Source: Angiostrongylus vasorum (lineage: Eukaryota; Nematoda; Chromadorea; Rhabditida; Metastrongylidae). From it: a DNA stretch of 64,000 nt. The position numbers and the translations under genes were made by a program. The stretch is taken from assembly GCA_018806985.1 (NCBI GenBank), contig JADANN010000465.1, positions 2,790,001 to 2,854,000 of the forward strand, written 5' to 3'. Position 1 is the first letter of the stretch; every line of letters starts with the position of its first letter. Under the pieces are notes generated by a model. That model ran no database searches. It was not told where the DNA came from and saw nothing but the letters and a program-made list of their open reading frames with translations. Shown one piece after another: positions 44,129 to 54,984 of the stretch.

Positions 44129-44570
44129 TCTCAACCTTTTTATTTAGTGCCTATTCTTTTAAACGGCAGGGTATGTTGCGAAATATAACTTCTGTATTGC
44201 TGAGATATTTGCAAAACTCCGGACCGCAGGTGCCTATGGTGAGGAACGAACGAGCTATTGTCCTGTCCTTCATTACAGAAGATGCTGAGATAGTTGCAAA
44301 AGTTATACCCCCGTCGAGATTCGAACCCACGATTGCGCTTTTCGCCAACTTGCATGTTACCCACTGCATCACCAAAGCGCCTGCTTTGCCTTTCTTAGGC
44401 AGTTTTTTAACCTAACGCTGCCATCAGCAATCACCCGTCAACCGGAACGATCTGGGAGAACAAATCGCATAATGGCAAGAAGTATGGCAAATATCTCAGT
44501 ATCACCGTGGTCGTATCTCACATAATACGCTGCAGTGGAAAAAATAGTAGGCAGTAAATAAAAAAAATTA
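44129..44570. repeat. Foldback element split by a tRNA-like SINE
   Basis: Left arm 44129-44260 (TTTTTATTTAGTGCC, GAGATATTTGCAAAACTCCG, GAACGAACGAGC). The right arm remnant is 44480-44570 and ends GGCAGTAAATAAAAAAAATT. The SINE head at 44312-44402 is in between. Confidence 0.6.
44312..44402 (-). repeat. tRNA-derived SINE head (family 2), best preserved
   Basis: The minus strand reads TTTGGTGATGCAGTGGGTAAC (A-box-like) and CGTGGGTTCGAATCTCGACG (B box) at tRNA-like spacing. The sequence continues past the expected CCA end into repeat sequence and lacks a convincing acceptor stem, so it is not called as a tRNA gene. Confidence 0.55.
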
Positions 44571-44684
44571 GATATTGTATATCGTTTATGTTCATGGCCG
44601 CCAGTCTACCGTTACATGTCTTAAAAAATTTGCATTTCGTTATCAGTTTTTACAAGTTTAATTCTAGCATATTCCTACCAACGG

Positions 44685-44865
44685 TTTACCGCCTCATCGT
44701 GGCTGGGAGGTGTGCCTGGGTGCCTGGTAGACTTTGGCCAGGCTGTCCTCGGGATTCCAGGAAACCAATGGCTTAGCCAGCAAATCTCCGAAATGTGGAG
44801 ATTATGCTGGGGCCCGCACAACCAGTGAGGACGGGCCGTTCGTGTATCAAGTAAGTAACTAAGTA
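44685..44865 (+). repeat. Repeat family E, internally deleted
   Basis: Starts CCAACGGTTTACCGCCTC and ends GGACGGGCCGTTCGTGTATC, missing about 180 middle bases of 3410-3770. TAAGTAAC repeats follow. Confidence 0.65.
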
Positions 44866-44869
44866 ATGC

Positions 44870-45520
44870 TAGCATATCTAGATTTTAAAGGTTATTGTGC
44901 AAAGTGGTATACTCCATTAAAGCAATAGAGCAAAGTCTTTTCTATAAATCTATAAAGGTCTAAATCCCTGGAATACTGAAATGAAGAAGGCATTACCGTC
45001 AGCTATCGAAAAACCAGATCCTTCGCGAAAGGGTTGGTGACTAGGGTCAAGACAGGAATTTTTATCTATTTGACTATTTCGGTTATGACTTAGAGGAAGT
45101 TTAGTAGAGTGGAAACCTCGCTAAGCTGCTTCTTCTTTTGCTTATTATATTGCAGTCTCGGAGATTCGATTAAGAGCAAATAACGCAGTGTAGTGAGGCA
45201 GAGCACGGCATCATTACTTATTGTCTGATTGGCTTATCGCTAATAATTAAGAAGTTCTATGTGAAGGCGATAGGTATTTTCGAAAAAAAAGACACTTTTT
45301 GAAATGCATAGGCTACAAAGATACAAAGGAAAGAGACGAAAATTTAAAGATTTTGGTATAACTATTCCTAGGACATTTATGGGATAAGTTTGTGGAGCTA
45401 TTGACGTTGTAGACTCCTCTGATGTGAGTAAATTGTAAGTTAAAATTCAATCAGGAGAATTCGTAAATCCTTGTTACTAGTTCTGATCTCATCAGTAAAA
45501 TCGTCTTATTCTTGCGACAT
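44870..45520. other. Intergenic, nothing recognised
   Basis: AT-rich, no exon, repeat or RNA recognised. Confidence 0.4.
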
Positions 45521-45523
45521 ATA

Positions 45524-45566
<43 letters not shown>
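45524..45566. repeat. (TA)n microsatellite
   Basis: About 21 TA units, bordered on both sides by ATATACGA(T). Confidence 0.9.
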
Positions 45567-45567
<1 letters not shown>

Positions 45568-45596
45568 GAGATATACGATATTTATAATGAAGGAGG

Positions 45597-45890
45597 AGTG
45601 ACGTGCAATGGTTAGAGGTGCCCTGCAATACACACTGGATCCGTCCTTGGTTCTATCTCGCGCCCCGTTCTCCATCCAAGCCTTCCATCCTTCCGGGGTG
45701 AGAAAACTGCTGCCAGACTTGTACAGAAGGATAGGAACAATGACTTGATCCAACGCTGGGCCGCCAACAAATAATCATTGTGTAGGGACGGATATATTTG
45801 ATCACCTCTGCGCCTCTTGATGAAGTTGCATGAAAGGCAATCCTTCAGGGATTTATGAGCCCCCAGGCACTTTATCCCTTATTCTTCTTA
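45597..45890 (+). repeat. tRNA-derived SINE, family 1
   Basis: The head GTGACGTGCAATGGTTAGAGG and B-box-like TTGGTTCTATCTC are followed by the body CAAGCCTTCCATCCTTCCGG. The SINE starts 30 bases after the (TA)n tract. Confidence 0.7.
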
Positions 45891-46224
45891 TTTAATAGAT
45901 TCGTTTCATGCTGTTTTGAAAATCTAAGCTTTGCCTATGTATGATGGTTAGAGCTTAATCTCTTATGACCGTACCATGTGTTATGCACAGAATTGAGCAG
46001 TGTTCTATTGATTCAGGTGCTACAATAGACAAGCAAAAAAAACGAGAAGCTCCGAGATTAAAGTAGTCGCTTTCGTTGCATCAAACGCCCAATAAAGTGC
46101 ACGTTTGCCAAGGGAATTACTGTACAGGTAGAAAGTTCTAAAGACGTACAACGGAAGGTTCGACGATTAACTTTCACAGTAGTTAGCTTCATTGGTTAAC
46201 TAATTCAACTCTTTTAGCAAAATG

Positions 46225-47160
46225 TTCTCAACCGCTTAGTCGCGAGGCAAAACGGCACGTAGCCGTGTTGCGGATAGGGGAATGACCGCTGACGAAAAAA
46301 CGGCCTTGTGCTTTCCTGAGACGTAGGTTGATTCAGACCATAGACTTCCTGTTTATGCTCTGTCGATTTGCCACACACCTTCTGTATTTACGAGGACGTA
46401 CTTGTGCATGCGTGCGGGGGTATGTTCTCGCTTATGTAGATTTTATTCTAGAAGTCAATTGGCTCAAAAGTCTTTAATCAAGTGAATAGGAAGTGCACAA
46501 GAGGTGGTTAGGAGTCGTCTACAACAAAAAAAGCTCCATGTCTACTTTGGGAAAGATTCGTAAGCTACCAATGAGATTATCCAGACTCCATGTTAAGAGT
46601 TCGGCAAGCTAGCCGTGTATATTAAAAAATCGAGCACTGCAAAACCACATTTCGCTGACCACGAAAGAGCCCTGAGCTTGCGTGGGACCTAATGGAGTGT
46701 GAGGTTCCTGCTCAAAGATGATATCATTCTATAACAAGATGAACATTAACATAAAAAAGGAGGGTTTGACAAGGCCATGTAATCTCTCCAAAGTTATTTA
46801 TATCCATCCTCGATAGTGCTGTGAGGAAATTGGACCGCGATAATATGGGAGTAAAAAATTGATGGCCAATAATTACCTTGGACCATCCTCGTTCTGATGA
46901 CGTTTTTGTTCTTGTAACATCAAGAACTACCCAAGCGAGTGTTGGTAGAGTTTAAGAATGCTAAAGGAAACATTGATCTTCTGCTAAATCTCAAGGAGAC
47001 AATTTCCATGAGGCACTGATTTGTCACTGATGCCCACACACAGTTAACGGATTGAATATTTGGAAATCCAAAGTTCCGAACAACGTCAACGTTTGAAGAC
47101 CGCAGACGCTGCTATGTGTCCTGAAATGTTGAAAATCGGAACTGGCGCCTAAACTGACGC
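46225..47160 (+). mobile_element. RTE LINE deletion derivative: 5' region fused to RT palm remnants
   Basis: 46225-46680 aligns with 55005-55450 (5'UTR and ORF start: TTAGTCGCGAGG, GACCACGAAAGAG against GACCGCGAAAGAG). 46780-47000 aligns with the RT palm at 57470-57680 (TTGGACCGCGATAATATGGG, CTGATGACGTTTTTGTTCTTG). About 2 kb (endonuclease plus early RT) is missing. The YADD-like box reads RSDD. Not functional. Confidence 0.65.
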
Positions 47161-47187
47161 TACTGAACATGTTGCTAAAGGCAGAAC

Positions 47188-47300
47188 GAGTGCCTCAGTG
47201 GTGTCGCGCGTAACACGTAAGCTCCCGAAAAGGGTAATCGCGATTCGATCTGACCTGGGGGTCAATGTTCTAGAAATGTCTCAACATCGCTGTGGTTCTA
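47188..47300 (+). repeat. tRNA-derived SINE head (family 2)
   Basis: GTGCCTCAGTGGTGTCGCGCG (A-box-like) and ATCGCGATTCGATCTGACC (B-box-like), followed by foldback-type sequence (ATGTCTCAACATCGCTGTGG). Confidence 0.5.
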
Positions 47301-47574
47301 TCTCGTAATAGTTTTACATCAGCTTATGAAGTATGAAAAAACATAATAGTGTTGAGCAGGCACCATTTGTTCAAAGTGAACAAACAGTGTGGAAAAACGT
47401 GTACAAGCAATGTTGTTGATGCAAATGGCTTCAGTGCAGGCGAGGGTGAAGAGAAGGGATGGATGCAATGAAATCGATACCCTGGATACATTGTAGCGTT
47501 ACTGAAGGAAGAAATATTGTCACAGAATTCTTTTTACATGAGCATATTCAATACATTGCACCGATGTCAGCAGT

Positions 47575-47745
47575 TCATTTAATTCGTTTCCTAACATCCA
47601 TTCTCTCTGAAAGCCCAAGAATTTTGCGTGTAGGTTCGGCAGCTGTTTGAGGTCTTTCGCTTTCCTTAATAAATATCGTTGAGTGCTGATCAAGTCCATT
47701 CTCCCTAGAATACCGCGGTAGCCGTGTTAGAGCGTTTAGTTACGG
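47575..47745 (-). repeat. Dispersed repeat B, inverted
   Basis: TAATTCGTTTCCTAACATCC and GTGTAGGTTCGGCAGCTGTTTG are the reverse of the repeat-B phrases at 9440-9660. Confidence 0.5.
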
Positions 47746-48303
47746 GTAGTCGCTAGCTTTTTGTAGATTGAAAGAATGAGCAGATCCCAAACAAGTCTAG
47801 TATAAATTTCCCGACTACGCAGATTGGCTTGGTGCGGGGGTTGAACCAAGGCCTCGCATATCGAACAGGATCTGTGCCACCTTCAAAAGAAATTTAAACA
47901 GTAGCAAGGAACATCGGTAGAGAAGAACTAAGAGGTTAAAATTTGACAAATCTAAAAAGGGTGCGAGTAAGACCTGCGACAAAGTCTATATTATGGCATC
48001 TGTGAGTCACATGTAGGATCAGACAATGTCGGCCAACGAAGAGGTATTACGATGATGCTGGATAGAGGTGGAAGAAGTCGCTGCATCAAGAGAAAGAATA
48101 AGGGACAACATCTCTAAGGTAGAAAACTGCTTACTCTTAGATTCAAATGATGCGAATCGATAGAACTATTGACTGCTATGAAACAATGAAAAATGCTTGG
48201 GCAATTCGAAAGAGATGCTCCACTGAGGAAGATCCTGCTTGATGAGCAACGAAGACGCCCCCTCGAGAACACGAACAACTGTGGATTACCGACTCAGCTC
48301 ATC

Positions 48304-48340
48304 TGCTCTGATGAAGACGAAACCGTCGAAACGCCAACCG
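48304..48340 (+). ncRNA. Hammerhead-like motif with perfect stem II
   Basis: CTGATGA-A-GACG-AAAC-CGTC-GAAACGCC. Both core boxes and the four-pair stem II are intact. Downstream stem I and the cleavage triplet (GCC) are degraded, so it is probably inactive. Confidence 0.4.
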
Positions 48341-49094
48341 TAAATAAACATTATTTACTAATCTCGGGTAAGCTTATCAAAGAAAGGACACATAATGAAC
48401 AATGCCATGAAATGCTTTACGGTGTTTCAATAGTTCACTTACAAGCATCAAAATCGACGACTTTTAAGTTCTTAACCAATGTCATATGCATGGAGACATA
48501 CCGTGAAGACGATAACAACGAAGGCAGTAACGACGATGATGGCGATGACAACGGACAACGACAACGAAGAGAGCGAAACGCTCTGGTTACTTAATGTACT
48601 CTGAAACATGAGCGAAAACGCAGCACAATACATAGAATAGTGGTGAAGTTCATGTTTGATGAGGATTCGATTCTGACAGATAACCCGCCAAGAACGAATA
48701 CTTACGTTCCTTGGATTGAAAGCAATAATTGCGATATAAAATAAGAAAGGCACCTGAGCAAACGATTACGCAAAAACTTCTAAGAATACTAAATAGTAAA
48801 ATAGTAAGGGAAGAATTTCTGTATAGCACAAGGAGTAAAGAATTCTATGCTGGTCAATTCCTTCGGGATTCCTCATGTATTGGATTCCGTTCTTAGTATA
48901 GTAGCGTTGATGAAATGTCTATTCCTTTACAGTGAGTGGTTTACCGATGTATTTTGTCAGTACAAGCATAGGGATGCTGAGGTGCGAGTGAAAGTCGGGG
49001 CTAGGGTGGGCTTCAAAGCACCATATCTCAGCAGCTCTATGGTTGCGCTTCACGTGGTACTCTGCTATTAAAAGTATACAGTAAAAAGGATAAA

Positions 49095-49378
49095 TGAAAA
49101 GGACAAAGCTCTCGGCAGCGATCAATCCCTGAGGGATGAGCCGTGCGTTCGACTTCATTAAGCATCGTTTGGATGTGATTGAATGCATATCTGGCCTTTA
49201 CAATGACTCGCGGTGGCCAACCGATGTATCAATCCAGTGCTGCTATCCTCCTAGACAAGTCCGGTATCGATTTGCCAACCGCGGAGTGATAGAGGGCTTG
49301 GTGGGCCATGGGCGCGGGGGATCGATTCCACGTGTGTGTTGCAGGGCGCTTCCGACCACTATGCCAGCCACACGTGCC
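49095..49378 (-). repeat. tRNA-derived SINE, family 1
   Basis: Inverted near-full copy: GCTCTCGGCAGCGATCAATCC at the left, CGACCACTATGCCAGCCACACG at the right, with a well-kept B box (GGGGGATCGATTCCACGTG). Confidence 0.8.
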
Positions 49379-49827
49379 CGTATGAAAATTTTACAGCAAA
49401 TAATAAGAACTAGAACATTAATAACTCAGTGCTTTTACACTCTCAGATTGGTTCACCGATGGTCCAGGCTCGAAACAACGGCCACTGTTTGTATTGCAAG
49501 GCATCTCATGCCTTGAAATGGTGATAGGAGACAATAAAAATAGCACTTCGAGAGTTTTAATATTTAAAATCGTAAAATTAAAATACGGTTTTATTAAATA
49601 TTCCTCAATGATATTTTAGTGGGGGTTTATCATATACAGTTATTTTTCGAAGGCAAGATAAATGAGCTCAGCAAGATTAATATGAAGAAAAGAAGAAAAA
49701 ATGTGGAATTATGAACAAAACGACATTTATGACGTCAGTTATGCATACTGAAACAATTTATAGAAATAAGACCTTTAGTTTTTCTACGCGACTGCGCTAA
49801 CACGAGGTTGGTAAAAAACCTTCATTC

Positions 49828-49864
49828 GGTTAAAGTCTCGGCGCCTTCTCCTTCTTCAGAGCCG
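49828..49864 (-). ncRNA. Hammerhead-like motif
   Basis: The minus strand reads CGGCT-CTGAAGA-AGGAGAAGGCGCC-GAGACTTT-AACC. CTGANGA is intact. Outward lies GGTTTTTTACCAACCTCGTG, the family edge. The GAAA box reads GAGA. Confidence 0.35.
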
Positions 49865-51471
49865 CATTGATCCGAATGGAAGGCGAAAAAGGTAGTCCTT
49901 GTCGTGATGTGGGCGATCGTTGTCACATCGAGTAGAATCTAGTGAAGAGAACAGAATGGAGAGCTTGACTCGTGGTTGCCTTTTATACGGAACGGATGTT
50001 GGTCGATTTCCGCCATCCAATGTGACCTGCATTTTGGCAGACAATGTGTCCTGTAGCAGCCGATACTTTATTTTCTGGCATGTCGAGTGGCATCATCTTA
50101 ACAACCGGCTTTCATTAAATCTCGGTGACAATATTCCATAATTCTTCTCCATCATGCGGTTGACACAAGATCGATAGAAAATTTAAATTCGTCCAACGTT
50201 TCGGCACCTTTGTCGGTTTTCCTTGCATCAGTTAAAATAATTCAGAATGGAGATTGCTCATGAGGAATCCCTGACTGTTTGGTTCGTATGTCCTTCCTGC
50301 AGAAATGAACGAGTTGTTCACTGATGGCGCAGCCGGTTGTGTACTGTACAGTGACAGAGCTTAGAAGGGTTGCTTTCTACAGAATTTTGACTCTTCTTCA
50401 CTGCTGGACATCACATGTTATTCGGATTCCAGTACATCCTTCATCCGATTCGTTTCCTCGCATCCATCAATAGTGAAAGGATCCGCATAGATCTGCTTTG
50501 TTGCTTTTCGAGAATTTGCAAGTATTTATGTTTAGCGGAAACATGGCCATTTTCTAGAATTGTGTTCATTTTCGCACCGATCCCCATACCAAAGCCTCAC
50601 GAATGCATCAAAAGGACTCGTTTAGCACAAAGTTCCCACGTTTTTTCCTCGTGTGACCAAGGATTTCCTGCGTGGACGAGCGGACTGCTGCTTCCCATTT
50701 CACCGCGTTATATTCACGGTTTCCACGCTTTCCTTCATCTCCTTAAGCAATGTCAGTACATTGCCACGTAGAGAAATCTTCGTATGGACATTGGAAAAAT
50801 GATTTATTCTTACAGGAGTTTACTCGGATGTCGCTCCTCGCACGACTATGAAAACATACAGTAGCAGCTTCCACATTTTTCAACGTGGACGATCGTGAAA
50901 AAGGCACCAAATCCCTCAAATCGTTAACTCAACCACCTTCGACGTCGGTAATTGCATCGTTGACGGTCTATTATTAATATCTGTTATCAATATAGGACAT
51001 TGATTATTAATACCGAAGTAAAATAATTGTCGGTTTTGAAAAGTATTGACGTGCTAGCCGATATAACATCGAGAACTGCAGAATGGATTCTCTAGATGAA
51101 TTCAAATCACTACCAGTGGACAATCAGCAACAACTGTCGTGTTTAAAAAGGCGTTGTCGTGTAAGACTCTCAGTTGAGCGGTTCTTCACTCCAGAACTCT
51201 GGTCTCGACAGGACTACGAAGAACAACATAGAGTGGACGAGCAGCTATGGACAGTCGACTAAGATCATTCTGGCTTTGAGGGAAACGAAAAACCTCATTT
51301 TCCTCAGTTACCGTCCCAGCCAATAATTTACTCAGCTACCCTCTACGTGTTTAGTTTGATCGTCACAGTTTTCAGTGCTTACTCGATTACCTTCTTCTTG
51401 GTTATCTGACGTCACCTACTTGGTCTACCTATTTGAGCTATGGTCATTTCAGTGTCCCACTATTGTTTCAG

Positions 51472-51566
51472 GATCCGTGCTTTCGGAAAGCACTGACCTG
51501 ATCCTCCCACCGTTGCGCGACATGTCTTACAGATTTTGGGATAGAAGCCGAATATTTCATGCACAG
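51472..51566 (+). CDS. Orphan internal exon of an unidentified gene (31 codons)
   Basis: A strong acceptor (ACTATTGTTTCAG) precedes 51472 and a strong donor (CACAG followed by GTAAGC) follows 51566. The enclosed 95 bases are open as 2 + 31 codons and read SVLSESTDLILPPLRDMSYR and onward. I found no partner exons: the downstream side runs into repeat E at 51628, and a possible acceptor at 52668 (GTTTTTTGCAG) leads into a frame with an immediate stop. It may be a real exon of an interrupted or pseudogenised gene, or a chance site pair. Confidence 0.3.
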
Positions 51567-51627
51567 GTAAGCGATGTGTTCAGAAGAACTTCTAATCAAA
51601 ATTATGATGAACCAATTATTGGTAGAG

Positions 51628-51805
51628 GGCGGTGACTGCCTGCGGTGGTGATCACCTGGGGCAGACTTTGGCTAGGCAGACCTCGACACTCCAGGGTCTC
51701 ACAATGGTTAGGCCAGCAAAACTCCAAAGAAATGGAAATTATGCCGAGGTTCTTACAACCAGTGAAGACGGGCAATCCAAGTGCCAAATAAGTAATTAGT
51801 TGTAT
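51628..51805 (+). repeat. Repeat family E, 5'-truncated
   Basis: GGTGGTGATCACCTGGGGCAGACTTTGGC through ACCAGTGAAGACGGGC corresponds to the right half of 3410-3770. Confidence 0.6.
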
Positions 51806-51809
51806 AAAT

Positions 51810-54590
51810 GTGAAGCCGTCAGTAAGATCTTTGAATTTAGGAAGCAAGGACCGTGATAGATGAATATGGAAGGGAACATTCTTCTAACGACGGACAGTCA
51901 AATTACTGTCGTTTTTCAGACAGAAGATTTTTGGGCGCGCGAGCAGCAGCACTACAATTAAATGTTCCACACATCCATTAAAGCAAATGCAATACTCTAT
52001 GAATTACAGTGAATGAATGATAGAGATATGGAAAAGGGTCTTACAAGATAACACAGATGAAGCTCTCATCAAATAGCAGCCTTTCCTAAGGAAGCTTGGT
52101 CATTCTATTAAGGGATTCTCTCATGGACTGACGTGAAAGTTACCTCCAAACATTTTATTTTATTTTTTGAAGATAAGATCAACTTCAGCACCTTTTTAAA
52201 GAAAAGTTATTTCTCTACTTTGTTAATTCTAAAATAATGCTCTGGTGAACTGAGTAAAGCAAGTCAAATGTCTGTATTGCCTTGTTCGTTCGCATCGCTG
52301 TCACGTGATCTCAGTTGGAGAGTTTCAGGTATACTCATTTGCGGTGCGACGAGGGCGACGTTAAGTCTTCCGAGTGGTAAGAATCGTCTTCTTCCATATC
52401 GTTATTGAATTTCTCTACACAGCATTCTCAACTGATTGCTATCATCTTCCATAGAGTGAGCGAGTAGCTGAGTGCAAAAAAAAGAAAGGGAAGGGAAAAG
52501 AGGGCTCAGAAGAAACTCAAGAGGTCGATTTCCTTTTATGGTAAACGTGTGAAACAGGCATAAATAACGGAATAAGGACAACAACTGAAATAGCAGACTA
52601 ATAGAACATAACAGAATGAAAGCATTTGCTGCAGCGTCTGTCGTTTTTTCATCCATTTGTTTTTTGCAGTAAAAAAAAACGTCATGCGTAAGCCACTTGG
52701 GGCAAACTGCAGAAAAATACGTGTTGAGCTTTATACTTTGCTAGAGACTTTTATGTGGCCTTTACGTCAATTCGTATCCCTCCAAAAATGCTGCGTGCGA
52801 AAATGGCTCGAAAATCCAAACTGGATTGCCGCACTCGCTGGGAGGCTACTGAGAATTATTTGTGGCAAACTGACACTTGAAAGTCCCGTTTTCACATGGA
52901 ATCTCCTGCATCTGGAGGTCCGTTGCCACGAAGAAGGTACAGATGGGAAGAAAGTGGACGTTTCTTAAGAAGTGATTAAACGGATTCGACGATGAATGTT
53001 ACTGTTGTTTCGTTGTTCTTTAATATCAAGGTAGAAGGAAATCTTTATTTAACTTCCGCCTATTAAGTTTCAGTTTATAACAATGCAATATTACGGGCAT
53101 TTCAAGTAATCCTGTCGCTTTTAATGATTTTATTTTCGGCTTAAAAAACGCTAATTGTCAGACTAAAAGGTCGAAGCGCTCCCTCATACATTGCTAGCTG
53201 AAAAATAACGGGAAAAGACGGCAATCGAAAAAAAAGAAAAAAGGCTTTCTACACTCTTTAGGTGACTTCCGCTGCCAGTTCGGCAATCGTTTGACGGCGG
53301 CCCAATGACCACTGGCTTAATGAGGGTATTCGGTCATAGAAAACCACTTATGGATGTGAACTGACGAACAAGGCTATGTCATAGTGCAAACGGTGAACAC
53401 AAACGAACGACATGATGACGCTTCATAAAGTGTCATTTCATGGACTAGTAAGCGGAAAATGTGCAAATGAAACGGAGTGGTTATGTAAAATGATTCCATT
53501 ATTGGGAACGCTGTTGGGAAAAAAGCAACGCCAACTAAGCAAACGAGACAGAAAATCGATGTTCAGCTACCTAACTACGACAGAAAACTCAAAAGACTTT
53601 CAAGACTTTTATAAGAAATTCTGGGGAAAAACTCGTGATGGATTCAAGAAAAAGAGAAAGAGCTGGAGAACAGAGTGAGAACTACGAACGCAGCCTACTA
53701 GCATTCTATAATATACGATTTTGTAAACGATCTATACAATTTTCTTCTAATGTCATTCATGCTACTCAAGCACAATAATAAGAGAAACATCTTGTAAAAT
53801 GCTTTTCAGCTTTTCTACTACAGCGTCGAATCTTTTACGAAGGCCTTTCATTACCCTTGCATACCAGTTTCGTGGAGGTGTCGAAGAATTTTGAAGTGTG
53901 TCAATCGAGCTTTGTAAATGACCATGTGAGCCAGGATGAAATCGGTACGATCATCATTCATTCACGTTGGACGCAAGAGCTCTTAGGTGTTTATGGCATT
54001 CTCGACTAAGACGAAGAGTGTCACATTAGTCGCTTACTATCTTTCAATTCTACATAATTTAGCACGAGAACACCCACAAATGGCTCGACGGTGAAGCGAA
54101 TATGAAGTTTATTTGCCTGGGTGTGACACCGAACAACTTCCGAAATGAAAACACTACAATGTTTAGGGAATCCATGAAGGACATTGACAATGTGATATAG
54201 ATGTATAAATTTCACGTTGAACCAGGCCTAGCCAGTGAGCGAAACGCATTTCCTATAAGGACTAGTGGAGCCGTGAAGTGTGGTGAGCAAGAAGGCCAGG
54301 AAACAACGAAGCGCTCAAAACAATTCTGTACAGAGGTATAAAAGTAGCCTTAAATAAATTAGCAACTGCGAAATATGTTTTGCTTTGTAAATTAATATGC
54401 TCTTCATGGTGGTCTGTAACTAAGGAAATCTGAAAAAATCTAAAAATATTGCTTTTGAATTGGTAAAAATCCACTCCGTATAAAGAGACACTGTGCCTTG
54501 TCGAATAAGCCACCATTCCACCTGCGGCTTAATGAAGAGTCCCAAAAAAAAGAGGAAACTTTTTCTTACAAAACTTTTTTCATTTAAACT
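51810..54590. other. 2.8 kb without a recognised gene
   Basis: Some frames of 80-105 codons are open (52402-52656 minus, with hydrophobic segments; 52657-52968 plus; 53412-53678 plus, Lys-rich). None has a recognised motif, clear splice support or conserved start context. This stretch looks less repetitive than its surroundings, so it could hold exons of a divergent gene. Confidence 0.3.
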
Positions 54591-54599
54591 TCTTTCGAA

Positions 54600-54850
54600 C
54601 TTTTTTTAAACGTTCTTTTTATTTTCTGCCTACTACAATTTTTACTGCAGGGGTATTAATCGAAACACAACCACAACGTTATTTGCAAAACTCGTGAACG
54701 TGTTAGCCCCCCGAAAAGGGTAATAGCGCGTTTGTTCCCCATCGCAGACACCTGCGGTCCGGTGTTTTGCAAATATCTCAGCAACATTGTGGTTGTAACC
54801 CACATAGTACCCTGCCGTGAAAAACTGTACTAGGCAGTGAATAAAAAAGT
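54600..54850. repeat. Foldback element, centre deleted
   Basis: The left end TTTTTATTTTCTGCC and right end GGCAGTGAATAAAAAAG are inverted. TATTTGCAAAACTCG and TTTTGCAAATATCTCAGC are the paired inner arms. AACCACAACGTT / AACATTGTGGTT also pair. Confidence 0.7.
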
Positions 54851-54984
54851 TAGTATCAGCACGTATATTTGCCAGAAACTAGTTTTCACTTACAAATCCC
54901 AAGGAGAAACATCGATAACAATCCAAAAAATCAAGAAAGCAGGAAAGTCATTTTCTTCGCGGTGTCATAGCGATATTTCAAGGA

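Noticed and set aside
44312..44402. tRNA gene on the minus strand
   Set aside because: A and B boxes are good but no acceptor stem pairs convincingly, and the same head recurs at several places attached to repeat sequence. It is a SINE head.
48193..48594. 133-codon ORF with an acidic Asp/Asn-rich tail
   Set aside because: Its first part is the hammerhead-terminus repeat and the tail comes from low-complexity GATGAC-type sequence.
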